From Chitinophaga alhagiae (GTDB lineage Bacteria > Bacteroidota > Bacteroidia > Chitinophagales > Chitinophagaceae), in contig NZ_QXMH01000002.1 in assembly GCF_003568665.1 (NCBI RefSeq), positions 620,001 through 684,000 on the forward strand: DNA of 64,000 nt. Reading direction: 5' to 3'. Position numbers and translations under genes: made by a program. Positions 27,396 through 37,326 of this stretch are shown here, piece by piece (the first letter of the stretch is position 1; each line of letters begins with the position of its first letter). The notes under the pieces were generated by a model that worked only from the letters and a program-made list of their open reading frames with translations, made no database searches and was not told the origin of the DNA.

Positions 27396-27809
27396 TTAAA
27401 GAATGTTTTCGGAAATGTTGAAAAGAATGGTGAGCGTAATGCCGATCACCACAAAATAAACCCCGATGTCAAAGAACAGGGGGGTGCCTACCAGGCCAAT
27501 AATGGGCACGGGCGCGGAGAACCAGAGGGCCGTCATGAACGGCTGGCCGGCAAATACCGGCGCCAGCCCGCTGAGCAGGGATACGGCCAGGCCTACCGGA
27601 ATGAGCGCGCCGGGCGGGTAGCGCAGCAGCTTGCGGGTATTTTCCAGCTGGTTCGCAAATGCGTGCAGCATAAAAGCAATGGACGCGATCAGTCCCCCTA
27701 CGAAACCTCCGCCGGGGTTGTAGTGCCCCCGCAGCAGGATGAAAACAGAAAATAATAACAGCAACGGCAGCAGGTAATTGGATGCCGTTCTCAGGATAAC
27801 GCTTTTCAT
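27396..27809 (-). CDS. mnhB: Mrp/Mnh antiporter subunit B
   Basis: A 137-residue protein with four helices. The sequence LRGHYNPGGGFVGGLIASIAF is the MnhB signature, and PLFFDIGVYFVVIGI follows. It forms part of the membrane arm of the antiporter. It lies two bases after mnhA. Confidence 0.94.
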   Translation of the reverse strand: MKSVILRTASNYLLPLLLLFSVFILLRGHYNPGGGFVGGLIASIAFMLHAFANQLENTRKLLRYPPGALIPVGLAVSLLSGLAPVFAGQPFMTALWFSAPVPIIGLVGTPLFFDIGVYFVVIGITLTILFNISENIL

Positions 27810-27811
27810 AC

Positions 27812-30115
27812 CTATTCTTTTTCGGATGAACTGATTCTTAGTTTAAGCAGGCTGTACACGCCCAGCGCGGCAATTACCAGTACGGTAATTTCTACCATGG
27901 TGTCAAACCCGCGGAAGTCTACCAGCATTACGTTGACCACATTTTTGCCTTTGGCCAGCAGGTATGCGTTCTCTGCATAGAAACGGCTGGTTTCCTTGTT
28001 GGTAGGCTCGTTCATCACTTCCAGCGCTATGATGGCAATGAGCACGCCGAACAGGCCGGATATGATGGAATCCCTGACAATCACCTTCCGGTCATTGATC
28101 CGCAAAAAGCGGGGCAGCCGGAACAGTACCAGTACAAACAGCACTACGGTGAGCGTGTCTATGGTGAACTGCGTCATGGCCAGGTCCGGCGCGGAATAGA
28201 TCACGAACAGGATACAGATGCAATACCCTACCACGCTCATGCTGGCCACCGCGGTGATGCGAGAGGAGGTAGACACCGTTTTCCATATGGCGAACAGGAT
28301 GATGCCGAATACCGTCAGGTCATATACCGTAATGGGCGCCACGTTGGTGCGGATGTCGAAGTAGAGGTGTACCCCTGTGATGAGCTTGTAGGCCAGCAAT
28401 ACGGTGATGAAAATAATGATGATGTGAACGTAGGAGCGCAGGTTGCCGTTGTGTAGCCGGTTGGTATACCAGGTGGAAAAACGGGAGAAGCCCCTGGCGC
28501 TCCGCACTACCAGCGTTTCCGGGCTGAGGCTGGCAAAACGGTCTACCGCCAGCTGGTGCCTGGCGGAAGGCATGCGTATAAAATACAAGGCGAAGCCCGC
28601 GGCCAGCGTAACCCCGCTCAGCAGCAGCACCACGTTGAACCCGTGCCATATTTTGAGGGGAGCGGGGGAGACTGCGCCCAGCGCCTGCACAACCGGCTGT
28701 ACCAGCGAGGCGTCCGCAAGCGCGGGTATCATGCCGTACAGCAGGCCCAGCGTGGCCAGGATGAGCGGCGGCACCCACAGCCGGAGGTCCGGCAGGTGTA
28801 CGGAGCGGAAGCCTTCCGGCAGCCGCCCCGCAAAAGGGCGGATGCCCGCCTGGAAACCGGCGTACAATACGAGTATGTTGGTCAGCACAGCAATGCCGGT
28901 GAGTATATAGCCATAGGCCGGCGCATGCAGGGTGGCTTCGTATATCAGGTCTTTGCCAATAAAACCGAAGGTGAGCGGCAGGCCCGCGCTGGAAAGGGCG
29001 GCCAGCATGCCGGCTGCGGCCACGGGCAGCATTACTTTGCGGAGGCCGCGCAGGATGGTCACGTCGCGGGTGCCGGTCTCATGGTCCAGTATGCCGGCCA
29101 CCAGGAAGAGGGCGGCCTTGTACAGCGCATGCACCAGTATGAATACGGCCGCGGCCGCCATGGCTTCCGCCGTGCCCACGCCCAGCAGAAATACCAGCGT
29201 GCCCAGCGCGGCAATGGTGGAATAGGCCAGTATGCCCTTCAGGTCTGTACGCTGAATGGCGTGCCAGGCGCTGTACAGCATGGTGATGGCGCCTGCAATG
29301 AGCAGCGTGGTGTTCCAGTACGGATGCCCGCCCAATACCGGTGTGAACCGGGCCAGCAGGTACACGCCCGCTTTCACCATGGTGGCGGAATGCAGGTAGG
29401 CGGATACCGGCGTGGGCGCTTTCATGGCGCCGGGCAGCCAGAAGTGGAAAGGGAACTGCGCTGATTTGGTAAAGGCGCCGCCGAACAGGAAAAAAAGCAC
29501 CCATCCATACCAGGCATGGCCTTTCAGCATCTCTGCGCTGGACAGCATGGCGGAAATGGAGTACCCGCCGGCCAGCGTGCCCAGCAACACAAAACCCGTC
29601 ATCAGCAGAAAGCCGCCCCCGCCGGTAATGGCCAGGGCCATCAGCGAGTTACGGCGGGAGGCCGGGTCATCGTTATTAAAACCGATCAGGAAAAAAGAAG
29701 TGATGCTGGTCAGCTCCCAGAACACAAAGAGCAGCATGACATTGTCTGACAATACCAGCCCCAGCATGGACGCCATAAAGAGGCTGAGGTAACAATAGAA
29801 CCGGTCCAGGTAACGGTGCCCCTTCAGGTAATAGGACGCATACGCGAACACCAGTGTGCCAATGCCCGTTATGAGCAGGCTGAACAGCAGGGAAAGCCCG
29901 TCTAGCTTGAAATTAAGGTCAATGCCCATAGAGGGTATCCACCGGTAGCTGAAGAGTAACGGCTGCGTTTGTACGGCCGGCAGCATGCCTAGGAAATAGG
30001 CAAAAAGACTTAAAGGTAACAGGGTGGTGAGCACCGCAGGCTTTCCCTTCACATACTTGCCAAAAAGCAGCACAAGCATCGCAAACAAAAACCCGGAAAG
30101 CACAGCAGATATCAT
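27812..30115 (-). CDS. mnhA: Mrp/Mnh antiporter subunit A (NuoL-like, fused to MnhB-like C-terminus)
   Basis: A 767-residue protein; ATG at 30113-30115 (MISAVLSGFLFAMLVLLFGK) is preferred to an upstream TTG. The N-terminal 500 residues are the NuoL-type channel, with YRWIPSMGIDLNFKLDGLSLLF, the FVFWELTSITSFFLIGF Glu helix, FTKSAQFPFHFWLPGAMKAPTPVSA and the HSATMVKAGVYLLARF segment. The C-terminal 200 residues are the DUF4040/MnhB-like extension that only antiporter A subunits carry (PDLAMTQFTIDTLTVVLFVLVLFRLP). It is the first gene of a complete A-B-C-D-E-F-G operon and is divergent from an ECF sigma gene. Confidence 0.95.
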   Translation of the reverse strand: MISAVLSGFLFAMLVLLFGKYVKGKPAVLTTLLPLSLFAYFLGMLPAVQTQPLLFSYRWIPSMGIDLNFKLDGLSLLFSLLITGIGTLVFAYASYYLKGHRYLDRFYCYLSLFMASMLGLVLSDNVMLLFVFWELTSITSFFLIGFNNDDPASRRNSLMALAITGGGGFLLMTGFVLLGTLAGGYSISAMLSSAEMLKGHAWYGWVLFFLFGGAFTKSAQFPFHFWLPGAMKAPTPVSAYLHSATMVKAGVYLLARFTPVLGGHPYWNTTLLIAGAITMLYSAWHAIQRTDLKGILAYSTIAALGTLVFLLGVGTAEAMAAAAVFILVHALYKAALFLVAGILDHETGTRDVTILRGLRKVMLPVAAAGMLAALSSAGLPLTFGFIGKDLIYEATLHAPAYGYILTGIAVLTNILVLYAGFQAGIRPFAGRLPEGFRSVHLPDLRLWVPPLILATLGLLYGMIPALADASLVQPVVQALGAVSPAPLKIWHGFNVVLLLSGVTLAAGFALYFIRMPSARHQLAVDRFASLSPETLVVRSARGFSRFSTWYTNRLHNGNLRSYVHIIIIFITVLLAYKLITGVHLYFDIRTNVAPITVYDLTVFGIILFAIWKTVSTSSRITAVASMSVVGYCICILFVIYSAPDLAMTQFTIDTLTVVLFVLVLFRLPRFLRINDRKVIVRDSIISGLFGVLIAIIALEVMNEPTNKETSRFYAENAYLLAKGKNVVNVMLVDFRGFDTMVEITVLVIAALGVYSLLKLRISSSEKE

Positions 30116-30382
30116 TAACAACGGTTTTGGTGATGGTGCTAAATATAGCAAAAGAGCGGCAGAACGCGGCAGGATCGCAGAAAAAATGTGTGATTTTTTT
30201 TAAGAACGGGCGTGAAAATCAGCAGCGTGTTATTAAAAGAGATGGATGTGTATTAATATTATGTATCCTTTTGCACAGGGCACAAAAATGACCGGTTAAA
30301 ATGTGGCGGCATGTCCCTTGCACAAGGAAATTTTATCCCAAATCAATTTTATTTCTTACTTTTTCGCCACTACGAGTTCAGT

Positions 30383-30943
30383 ATGAGTGCCACCTTTTCA
30401 CAACACGTCGATAACTGGTATGCATTGTTCCATGTTCACCTGGTGCGCCTGGCCTTACGCTGGGGCTATGGTGATGAAGAAAGCAGGGACCTGGTGCAGC
30501 AGTTTTTTCTTGACCTGTTGCAGAAAAACCTGGAGCCTGCCGCCATTCAGCACCCTAAAGCCTTTCTGACCAGCGCCTTCAGCCGCCGCCTCATAGACCA
30601 CTACCGCAGCGCCCGCCACCGCAAAAAGCAGGAAGAGATGGCGCCTGTTGCCGGTTATGAACCTTCCGTGCTGGAAAGCCTGGTGCAGGTGCAGGCCAAT
30701 GAAGAGCTGATGGCCGCCATCAGGGGCGCTTACAGCCGCCTGCCGGCCCGCTGCCGGAAGGTGATACAGCTCAAGTATTACGAAGGCCTTACTACAGAAC
30801 AAATTGCGGAGCGCACCGGCCTGCACGCCAGAACGGTGTACAACAACCTCTACGAGGCCATCAAAGCCCTCCGCCAGGAACTGCACAAAACGCACCCCCG
30901 CCTGAAATTTGCCGCGGTTTTCTCCCTGCTGCCGCTGTTGTAG
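30383..30943 (+). CDS. ECF-type RNA polymerase sigma factor of the SusC-linked group
   Basis: A 186-residue sigma-70-family protein, with ATG at 30383 chosen; an in-frame upstream ATG at 30311 is possible. Region 2 (about 8-75) contains DEESRDLVQQFFLDLLQ and the AFLTSAFSRRLIDHYRSARHR helix. Region 4 (about 125-170) has LPARCRKVIQLKYYEGLTTEQIA and the HTH recognition helix GLHARTVYNNLYEAI. The hydrophobic tail is usual for Bacteroidota ECF factors beside FecR genes. Together with the FecR and STN-SusC genes that follow, it should form an outer-membrane-to-cytoplasm signalling chain that turns on the locus. Confidence 0.92.
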   Translation: MSATFSQHVDNWYALFHVHLVRLALRWGYGDEESRDLVQQFFLDLLQKNLEPAAIQHPKAFLTSAFSRRLIDHYRSARHRKKQEEMAPVAGYEPSVLESLVQVQANEELMAAIRGAYSRLPARCRKVIQLKYYEGLTTEQIAERTGLHARTVYNNLYEAIKALRQELHKTHPRLKFAAVFSLLPLL

Positions 30944-31138
30944 GGGCTGCCTGTTGCGCATGGTTTTTCCCGCCCGGCCGTTGCAAAGGCTTCTTTTTTC
31001 TTGCCACCTGCCCCGCAGCTTCACCAAAGCAACAAGCACCGCACCTGGTACCCCTCTTTTTCTCCTTCAGCAAAAAAAGTTCAAGAAAAGTTGGTAAACC
31101 GGCGGCCCCCATCCGTCTTTATATTAAAACAGGTACGT

Positions 31139-32206
31139 ATGCCGGATCGTTTTGAGCTTGAGCAACTGGTTATTGACGATTCTTTCATCAGCTATTGTTT
31201 CCGGAGAAACGAAGCAGACATTCTTTTCTGGGAGAACTACCTCCGCCAGCATCCGGAGGAGGCCGCCACCATGGCGGAAGCGCGGGAACTGGTAATGGGC
31301 ATCACCCTCATGCTGCAACAGGAGCCGGCAGAAGAAAACCCGGCCGCCCCGGTGGTGCCGCTGCGCGCCGGCAGCCTGAAAAAGATCATGGCCATAGCGG
31401 CGTCCGTAGTGCTGGTGGGAGCCGCCGCCTTTTTCCTGTTTAAACCCGGCACCACCACCGCCCCCGGTATTGCGCAGGCCGCGGAAGAGCAGCTGGTATA
31501 CCTCACGGCCATGGCGGAAAAGAAAACTGTACGCCTGCCAGACAGTTCCACGGTGATCCTGAACGCCGGCTCCAAACTGACCGTAAACAAAGCTTTTGGC
31601 CGGGAAAACCGCAGCGTTTGCCTGAAGGGGGAAGCCCTCTTCCAGGTAGAGCCCAATGCCGGCCTGCCTTTTATTGTAAAGGTGGAAGGGTATGATGTGA
31701 AGGTGCTCGGTACCGTGTTCAACGTAAAAGCCTACCCCGAAGAGAAAAAAAGCGAAACATCGCTGATCAGCGGCAAAGTGGAAATTTACCTGCGCCACGG
31801 GGTTACGGCCTATAAAGTGCTGAAGCCCAGGGAAAAATTCGTGATCCGCAAAGACATCCGGCCGGTAGACGCCGCAGGGGAGGCCAAAAACAGCAAAAGT
31901 GCCCGCGTGGCGGACGTATTGCCCCTGTCCTACAACCGCAAGAACGTGAACCTGGAAACCGCCTGGTCAGAGAACCGGCTGGTGTTTGAAGATGAGGCCT
32001 TCGGGGAAATGCGGGTAAAACTGGAGCGCTGGTTTGATGTCAATATCGTGTTTGAAGACCAAATGATCGAACAATACCGCTTTACGGCCACTTTTGAAAA
32101 AGAAAACATAGTACAGGTTATGAAAGCGCTGCAGGCGTCCTATCCGTTTACCTGCCGCATAGAAGGAAAAACCGTTAAAATAAGTCATCAGCATTCACGT
32201 CGTTAG
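31139..32206 (+). CDS. FecR-family anti-sigma factor
   Basis: A 355-residue inner-membrane protein. The start at ATG 31139 gives an N-terminal cytoplasmic region of about 80 residues (sigma-binding), one membrane helix at about 83-101 (IMAIAASVVLVGAAAFFLF) and a periplasmic FecR domain (about 115-235, KTVRLPDSSTVILNAGSKL, FIVKVEGYDVKVLGTVFNVKAY). A C-terminal STN-like domain (about 275-350: ETAWSENRLVFEDEAFGEMRVKLERWF) is typical of FecR proteins. It should hold the upstream sigma factor inactive until the SusC STN domain signals that ligand is bound. Confidence 0.92.
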   Translation: MPDRFELEQLVIDDSFISYCFRRNEADILFWENYLRQHPEEAATMAEARELVMGITLMLQQEPAEENPAAPVVPLRAGSLKKIMAIAASVVLVGAAAFFLFKPGTTTAPGIAQAAEEQLVYLTAMAEKKTVRLPDSSTVILNAGSKLTVNKAFGRENRSVCLKGEALFQVEPNAGLPFIVKVEGYDVKVLGTVFNVKAYPEEKKSETSLISGKVEIYLRHGVTAYKVLKPREKFVIRKDIRPVDAAGEAKNSKSARVADVLPLSYNRKNVNLETAWSENRLVFEDEAFGEMRVKLERWFDVNIVFEDQMIEQYRFTATFEKENIVQVMKALQASYPFTCRIEGKTVKISHQHSRR

Positions 32207-32226
32207 CAACGTTCCGACATAAAAAA

Positions 32227-32308
32227 GGGAAAGAACAACTGGTACTTGTTCTCTCCCGGTTAAAAACAGGAGCATGTTGTGCATAGGATACCTATGCCCG
32301 GTTGCTCC
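32227..32308 (+). promoter_or_regulatory. Structured leader with two hairpins between fecR and susC
   Basis: Hairpin one: 12-base arms 32227-32238 and 32246-32257 with one mismatch and a 7-base loop. Hairpin two is nested: 6-bp outer arms 32269-32274 and 32303-32308 enclose a perfect 7-bp inner stem 32281-32287 and 32291-32297. No T-tract follows, so these are not plain terminators. They lie in the untranslated leader of the SusC gene and may set the ratio of SusC to the upstream regulators by processing or translation control. Confidence 0.5.
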
Positions 32309-32339
32309 GTATTCCTAACATTAAAACGTACTCTAAGGT

Positions 32340-35300
32340 ATGAAAAACACCCGTATTAAACTGCCCTCCAAAAGGACGTTTAAAAAGATTCTACTTATGA
32401 AACTGACAATTGTATTGTTGCTCTTCACTACATTGCAGGTTACCGCGTATGAAGGAAACTCGCAAGACAGGGTCAGCGTGGATTTCCGGAATACGAAACT
32501 TACCCGGGCGTTGAAAGAAGTGGAGCGGAAAACACAGTACCGCTTTGTGTTCAGCAACCAGGTGCTGGACGAGCACGTGAAAATAACGGTAGGTGCTACC
32601 GATATGCCTGTAATGGACCTGCTCAAAAAAATGCTGACGGGTACCGGGCTGGTATTTAACCAGATGGAGAACAACCTGGTGGTGATCAAGCGGGAAGAAG
32701 CGCCTGCCGGCACCATTGTGGTAAAAGGCCGCGTAACAGACCTCAAGGGAGAGCCCCTGCCCGGCGTAAGCATCATGAGCGGCCCCCGCAGCGGCACCGT
32801 TACCAACGAGAACGGAGAGTACCAGTTGCGGGTAGACGAAAAGGCCACGCTCACTTTCAGCTATATCGGCTATGCCCCGCAAACCATTGCTGTCAACGGG
32901 CAAACCACCATCAACGTTACGTTAAGCATCAGTGAAGACACGGAGCTGGGAGAAATTGTGGTGGTAGGCTACGGTACTGTTGCAAAAAGAGACCTCACCA
33001 GCGCCGTGAGCAAGCTGGGGCAGAAAGACCTCATTGCCGGCGCCGTATCCCCGCTGCTGGCCATCCAGGGCAAGGTACCCGGCCTGTCTGTTATTTCCAG
33101 CAACGGCACAGATCCCAACGCCGGCGTTTCCCTGCAGCTGCGCGGCGTGAACTCCATCAACGCCACCCAGGGCCCGCTGGTGGTCATTGACGGCATCCCC
33201 GGCGGCAGCATCAACTCCGTGGTAAAAGAAGACATTGAATCCATCAACGTGCTCAGAGATGCCTCCGCCGCGGCTATTTACGGTACCCGCGCCTCCGGCG
33301 GCGTTATTCTCATCACCACCAAAAAAGCAAAAGCAGGGCAGGTAAGCGTGGGCTTCACCAGTGAGCTTTTCCTCGAAACCATCCGCCGCCGCCCGGAGTC
33401 ACTCAACGCCAACGAGTTCCTGGCCAATAAAATGGGCACGGACTTCGGCCATAAAACAGACTGGTACAACGAAGTCACCAACCAGTCTCCCATCAGCCAG
33501 CGTTACGTGCTCAACCTCAACGGCGGTACGGAGAACGCGCAGATCTATTCCTCCTTTATGGTGAGAGACGCAGTGGGCATGGCCGTAGAGTCCCGGAGAA
33601 AAGAGGTGGCCGGCCGCATCAACTCCAGTTTCCGCTTCCTCAACGGGCTGGCGGAATTGAGCACCAACATCAGCTACCTGCAGGCCAATGCCAGCTTCAG
33701 CAACAACGATATTTTCAACATGGCCCTGGTGATGAACCCCACAGAGTCTCCCTACAACGCCAGCGATGTAACGGGGTATAACGTGCTCACCGGCGGCTAC
33801 GACTATTTCAACCCGCTGGCGGAAGTAAAGCTGCGGAAAGATGAAGGGCAGTACAAATACCTGCTGGCCAGCACTACGCTGAAGCTCAACATCACCAAAG
33901 ACCTGTATGCTTCCGGTATGGTGGCCATCAAAAACAATACGGAACACAAGAACTTCTACCGCTCTTCCCAGCACCGCATTTCCCGCAACGACAAGGTAGA
34001 CGGCAACGCCAGCCAGGAATACAAACGCTGGGACGACCGCACGCTGGAACTGACGCTGAACTATAACAAAGATTTTGGCCGCCACCGCATCAACGCCGTT
34101 GGCGGCTATACCTACCAGGATTTCAACGGCCAGGGTTTCAACGCCGGCAACTCCAACTTCCCGGTAGACGGGGTGGAAGACAACAGCATGGGCACCGGCA
34201 CCTGGCTGGCAGACGGGCGCGCCACCATGGGCTCCTGGAGAGACCCTTCCGTGAAGCTCATCGCTTTCTTCGGCCGGTTGAATTATTCTTTTAAAGACCG
34301 GTATATGCTCACCGCCTCGCTCCGCCACGAAGGCTCCTCCAAATTCGCCAAAGGCAACCAGTGGGGCAACTTCCCCGGTATTTCCGCCGCATGGCGCATT
34401 TCAGAAGAATCTTTCCTGAAAAACTCCCGCTTTGTGAATGACCTCAAGCTGCGCGGCGGCTATGGCGCCACGGGCAACGAAGGCTTCAACGCCAACGTGG
34501 CCACGCGCATGTACGGTGCGGATACCTGGTGGCTGGTGAACGGTGTGTGGATGCGTACCTACGGCGTGCTGCACAACCAGAACCCCAACATCCGCTGGGA
34601 AGTGAAAAAAGAATACAACCTCGGCCTGGACTTCGCATTGTTCAATAACCGCCTTTCCGGCCGCTTTGATGTGTATAAACGCAAGGTGGAAGACATGATC
34701 TACGACGTAAGCGTTTCCCAGCCCCCGGCCATTCACGACAAAACGTCCGTGAACGTGGGCAACATGGAAAACAAGGGATACGAATTTGAACTGAACTGGA
34801 ACGCCGTGCGCAACGATCAGTGGAACTATACCACCGGCATTGTGGCATCCAGCAACCGCAGCACGCTCACCACGCTCAACGGCGGGCAGACCTTTGCGGA
34901 CCGCAAATCTTTTCCCGCGCCCGGCAGCCCCGGTACCGCCGTGCGCCTGTACCCTGGTGAAGACATCGGCCAGTTCTTCATCTGGCGCTTTGCGGGCTTT
35001 ACCGAAGAAGGCAACTGGATGCTGTACGACAAAACCGGCAAACCCTTTGACGTAACCCAGCAGGCCAAGAAGATAGAAGACAAGGCATTTGTAGGCAACG
35101 CCATCCCCAAGATCATTCTTTCCTGGAACCACTCCCTCACCTGGAAAAACTTTGACGCGTCTGTTTACCTCCGCAGCTGGATAGGGCACGATGTGTTCAA
35201 CATGATCAACATGTACTACAGCCTGCCTAAAATAAACGGGCAAAACGTACTGCGCGATGCTTTCGGGAAACACAAAGACGTGAAAGGGGAAAAAGAGCTG

Positions 35301-35555
35301 TCTGACTACTGGCTGGAGAAAGGCACCTTCGTAAAAATGGACGCCCTCAGCATCGGCTATACCTTCAACCAGCAGCGGCTCAAACCGCTGAAAGGCCTGC
35401 GCCTCTATGCCACCGTGAGAGACCTGTTCGTGATCACCAAATACAGCGGCCTTGACCCGGAAGTGAACATCAACGGGCTGGACCCCGGTTTTGAAGAACG
35501 GAACGTATATCCTGAAACCCGCACCTTCATGTTTGGCCTGCAGGCAAACTTCTAA
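32340..35555 (+). CDS. SusC/RagA-type TonB-linked outer-membrane importer with N-terminal STN signalling domain
   Basis: A 1071-residue outer-membrane protein. An export segment (about 17-37) precedes an STN domain (about 45-125: VSVDFRNTKLTRALKEVERKT, LLKKMLTGTGLVFNQMENN), which contacts FecR. A carboxypeptidase-regulatory-like domain (about 127-210) is followed by the TonB-dependent plug with IVVVGYGTVAKRDLTSAV and NVLRDASAAAIYGTRASGGV, and a barrel ending in LQANF. It imports an oligosaccharide or glycopeptide together with the SusD partner 11 bases downstream. The first ATG at 32340 is used; a second at 32397 is possible. Confidence 0.94.
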   Translation: MKNTRIKLPSKRTFKKILLMKLTIVLLLFTTLQVTAYEGNSQDRVSVDFRNTKLTRALKEVERKTQYRFVFSNQVLDEHVKITVGATDMPVMDLLKKMLTGTGLVFNQMENNLVVIKREEAPAGTIVVKGRVTDLKGEPLPGVSIMSGPRSGTVTNENGEYQLRVDEKATLTFSYIGYAPQTIAVNGQTTINVTLSISEDTELGEIVVVGYGTVAKRDLTSAVSKLGQKDLIAGAVSPLLAIQGKVPGLSVISSNGTDPNAGVSLQLRGVNSINATQGPLVVIDGIPGGSINSVVKEDIESINVLRDASAAAIYGTRASGGVILITTKKAKAGQVSVGFTSELFLETIRRRPESLNANEFLANKMGTDFGHKTDWYNEVTNQSPISQRYVLNLNGGTENAQIYSSFMVRDAVGMAVESRRKEVAGRINSSFRFLNGLAELSTNISYLQANASFSNNDIFNMALVMNPTESPYNASDVTGYNVLTGGYDYFNPLAEVKLRKDEGQYKYLLASTTLKLNITKDLYASGMVAIKNNTEHKNFYRSSQHRISRNDKVDGNASQEYKRWDDRTLELTLNYNKDFGRHRINAVGGYTYQDFNGQGFNAGNSNFPVDGVEDNSMGTGTWLADGRATMGSWRDPSVKLIAFFGRLNYSFKDRYMLTASLRHEGSSKFAKGNQWGNFPGISAAWRISEESFLKNSRFVNDLKLRGGYGATGNEGFNANVATRMYGADTWWLVNGVWMRTYGVLHNQNPNIRWEVKKEYNLGLDFALFNNRLSGRFDVYKRKVEDMIYDVSVSQPPAIHDKTSVNVGNMENKGYEFELNWNAVRNDQWNYTTGIVASSNRSTLTTLNGGQTFADRKSFPAPGSPGTAVRLYPGEDIGQFFIWRFAGFTEEGNWMLYDKTGKPFDVTQQAKKIEDKAFVGNAIPKIILSWNHSLTWKNFDASVYLRSWIGHDVFNMINMYYSLPKINGQNVLRDAFGKHKDVKGEKELSDYWLEKGTFVKMDALSIGYTFNQQRLKPLKGLRLYATVRDLFVITKYSGLDPEVNINGLDPGFEERNVYPETRTFMFGLQANF

Positions 35556-35566
35556 AACTCGCAACT

Positions 35567-37249
35567 ATGAAAAAGATAATAGGCATCAACATACTCACAG
35601 CCGCGCTGATACTGGGCGCCGGCTGCACCAAACTGGACCAGACCTTTTATGACAAGGTAACGCCGGAAACGTTCTTCAAGAGCGAAAAAGACATCAAGGC
35701 GGCGCTATACCGCCCCTTTACACATGCCCGCTGGTACATGGGCGCAGACCGCTGGAACCTGCAGGAGTACACGGCAGACCATTTTGCCATTACCACCAAA
35801 GGCCGCCACTGGTACAACGGAGGGGAAAACGAACGCTTCCACTACCACCGCTGGACGCCGGATGACAACTGGGTATGGGGCACCTGGCGCGGTACGCTCA
35901 TGGGCGTGGCCCTCGCGCTGGACGCCAAGAGCGACCTGGAGAAGCTGGACTACACAAAGTTTGCGCTCACCCAGGCAGATAAAGACGATCATGTGAACCA
36001 GCTCAATACGCTCATTGCCTACTTCTACCTGCGCGGCCTGGACTATTTTGGCGGCCTGCCGGTATTTGAAACGCTGGAAGGCGAATCCCTGCCCCGCAAC
36101 ACAGACAAGGAAACGTTTGACCACATCGAAAAGCTGCTCAAAACCGCGGTGGAAAAACTGCCGAAGAAAAAAGCGGGCGATGCGGAGGAAGGAGCGCTGC
36201 GCCAGGCCGCGGCCGCTACGTTGCTGGCACAGTTGTACTTTAACGCGGAAGCATACATCAACAAACCGATGTTTGCCGAATGTAAAAAGCTCTGTGAGGA
36301 CATACTGGCCAAACAGTACGGAGATTATAGCCTGGACCCCACCTGGTACGGGCCGCATTCTTTTACCAACAACAAATCGCCGGAAATTATCTGGTCTATC
36401 CCCTCTGAATTTAACAAGCTGCAGTACGACTGGTTTTATGCTACCTTTTATCATTATAACACCAATAAGTATTTTGACATGGACGGTGGCGCCAACAACG
36501 GCGCGCACCTGCAGCCTTCGCAAAAGCCAACAGGGGAGTCTTATACGGCAGATTTCAGGCTGGGTGCCCCCTACGGCAGGTTCAATGATCAGGACCTCCG
36601 CAAAAAGCCTTACAAATACCTGGGCAGCGGCCGGTACGAAGGCATGTTCATTATAGGCCCGCACGTTACGCCCGCGGGTGCGGCCATTACCGGCGGGGAA
36701 GAATACAAAGGCCTGCCGCTGGTGTTTGTAGACCAGGTGGCGCGCTTCTCGGAAGTGGGGCCTGACGAGCGGTACAAATCCATTGCGGAGCTGCCTTCCA
36801 AAATGTCTGAAGGCGAAGAGAATACCGGCGCGCGCCTCGTCAAAGTGCCGATGCCCAACAATGCGGACAAAAGCCTGCGCTGGGGGGCGGACAACCCCGC
36901 CATCCGTTTAACGGAAATACAGTACATGCTGGCGGAATGCCTGCTGCGCGACGGAGATAAAGGTACTGCGGCCACGCTCATCAACGCCGTCAGGAAACGC
37001 AACTTTACCAACGGCGCAGACCCTGACCCCGTAACCGTAGATAACCTGGACGAGTACCGTATGCTGGACGAGTGGGGTGTTGAGTTCCTGGGCGAAGGCC
37101 GCCGCAGAACAGACCTCATCCGCTGGAAGAAATTCACCACGGGCACCTGGTGGGACCATGCGCCCTCCGCGCCGCACTTCAACCGGTTCCCGGTGCCCAC
37201 GCAGGCCATATCAGGGAACAATAACCTGCAACAGAACGAAGGATATTAA
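35567..37249 (+). CDS. SusD/RagB-type surface glycan-binding lipoprotein
   Basis: A 560-residue lipoprotein with lipobox LGAGC (Cys20). TPR-like helices include the YRPFTHARWYMGADRW block and ALTQADKDDHVNQLNTLIAYFYLRGLDYFGGLPVFE, and the C-terminal SusD domain carries IQYMLAECLLRDGDKGTAATLINAVRKRNF and VEFLGEGRRRTDLIRWKKF. It caps the SusC barrel and captures substrate on the cell surface. It is paralogous to the SusD at 43964-45652. A terminator follows at 37283. Confidence 0.94.
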   Translation: MKKIIGINILTAALILGAGCTKLDQTFYDKVTPETFFKSEKDIKAALYRPFTHARWYMGADRWNLQEYTADHFAITTKGRHWYNGGENERFHYHRWTPDDNWVWGTWRGTLMGVALALDAKSDLEKLDYTKFALTQADKDDHVNQLNTLIAYFYLRGLDYFGGLPVFETLEGESLPRNTDKETFDHIEKLLKTAVEKLPKKKAGDAEEGALRQAAAATLLAQLYFNAEAYINKPMFAECKKLCEDILAKQYGDYSLDPTWYGPHSFTNNKSPEIIWSIPSEFNKLQYDWFYATFYHYNTNKYFDMDGGANNGAHLQPSQKPTGESYTADFRLGAPYGRFNDQDLRKKPYKYLGSGRYEGMFIIGPHVTPAGAAITGGEEYKGLPLVFVDQVARFSEVGPDERYKSIAELPSKMSEGEENTGARLVKVPMPNNADKSLRWGADNPAIRLTEIQYMLAECLLRDGDKGTAATLINAVRKRNFTNGADPDPVTVDNLDEYRMLDEWGVEFLGEGRRRTDLIRWKKFTTGTWWDHAPSAPHFNRFPVPTQAISGNNNLQQNEGY

Positions 37250-37282
37250 AACGAAGTGTTGATGACTTGGTAAGAAAAAAAT

Positions 37283-37311
37283 AGCGGAAGCGTATCCACG
37301 CTTCCGCTTTT
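37283..37311. terminator. Bidirectional terminator between susD and the GH43 gene
   Basis: A perfect 10-bp stem AGCGGAAGCG/CGCTTCCGCT with a 6-base loop is flanked by A-rich and T-rich runs, in the gap between convergent genes. Confidence 0.8.
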
Positions 37312-37326
37312 CTATGTTGCGTATTT

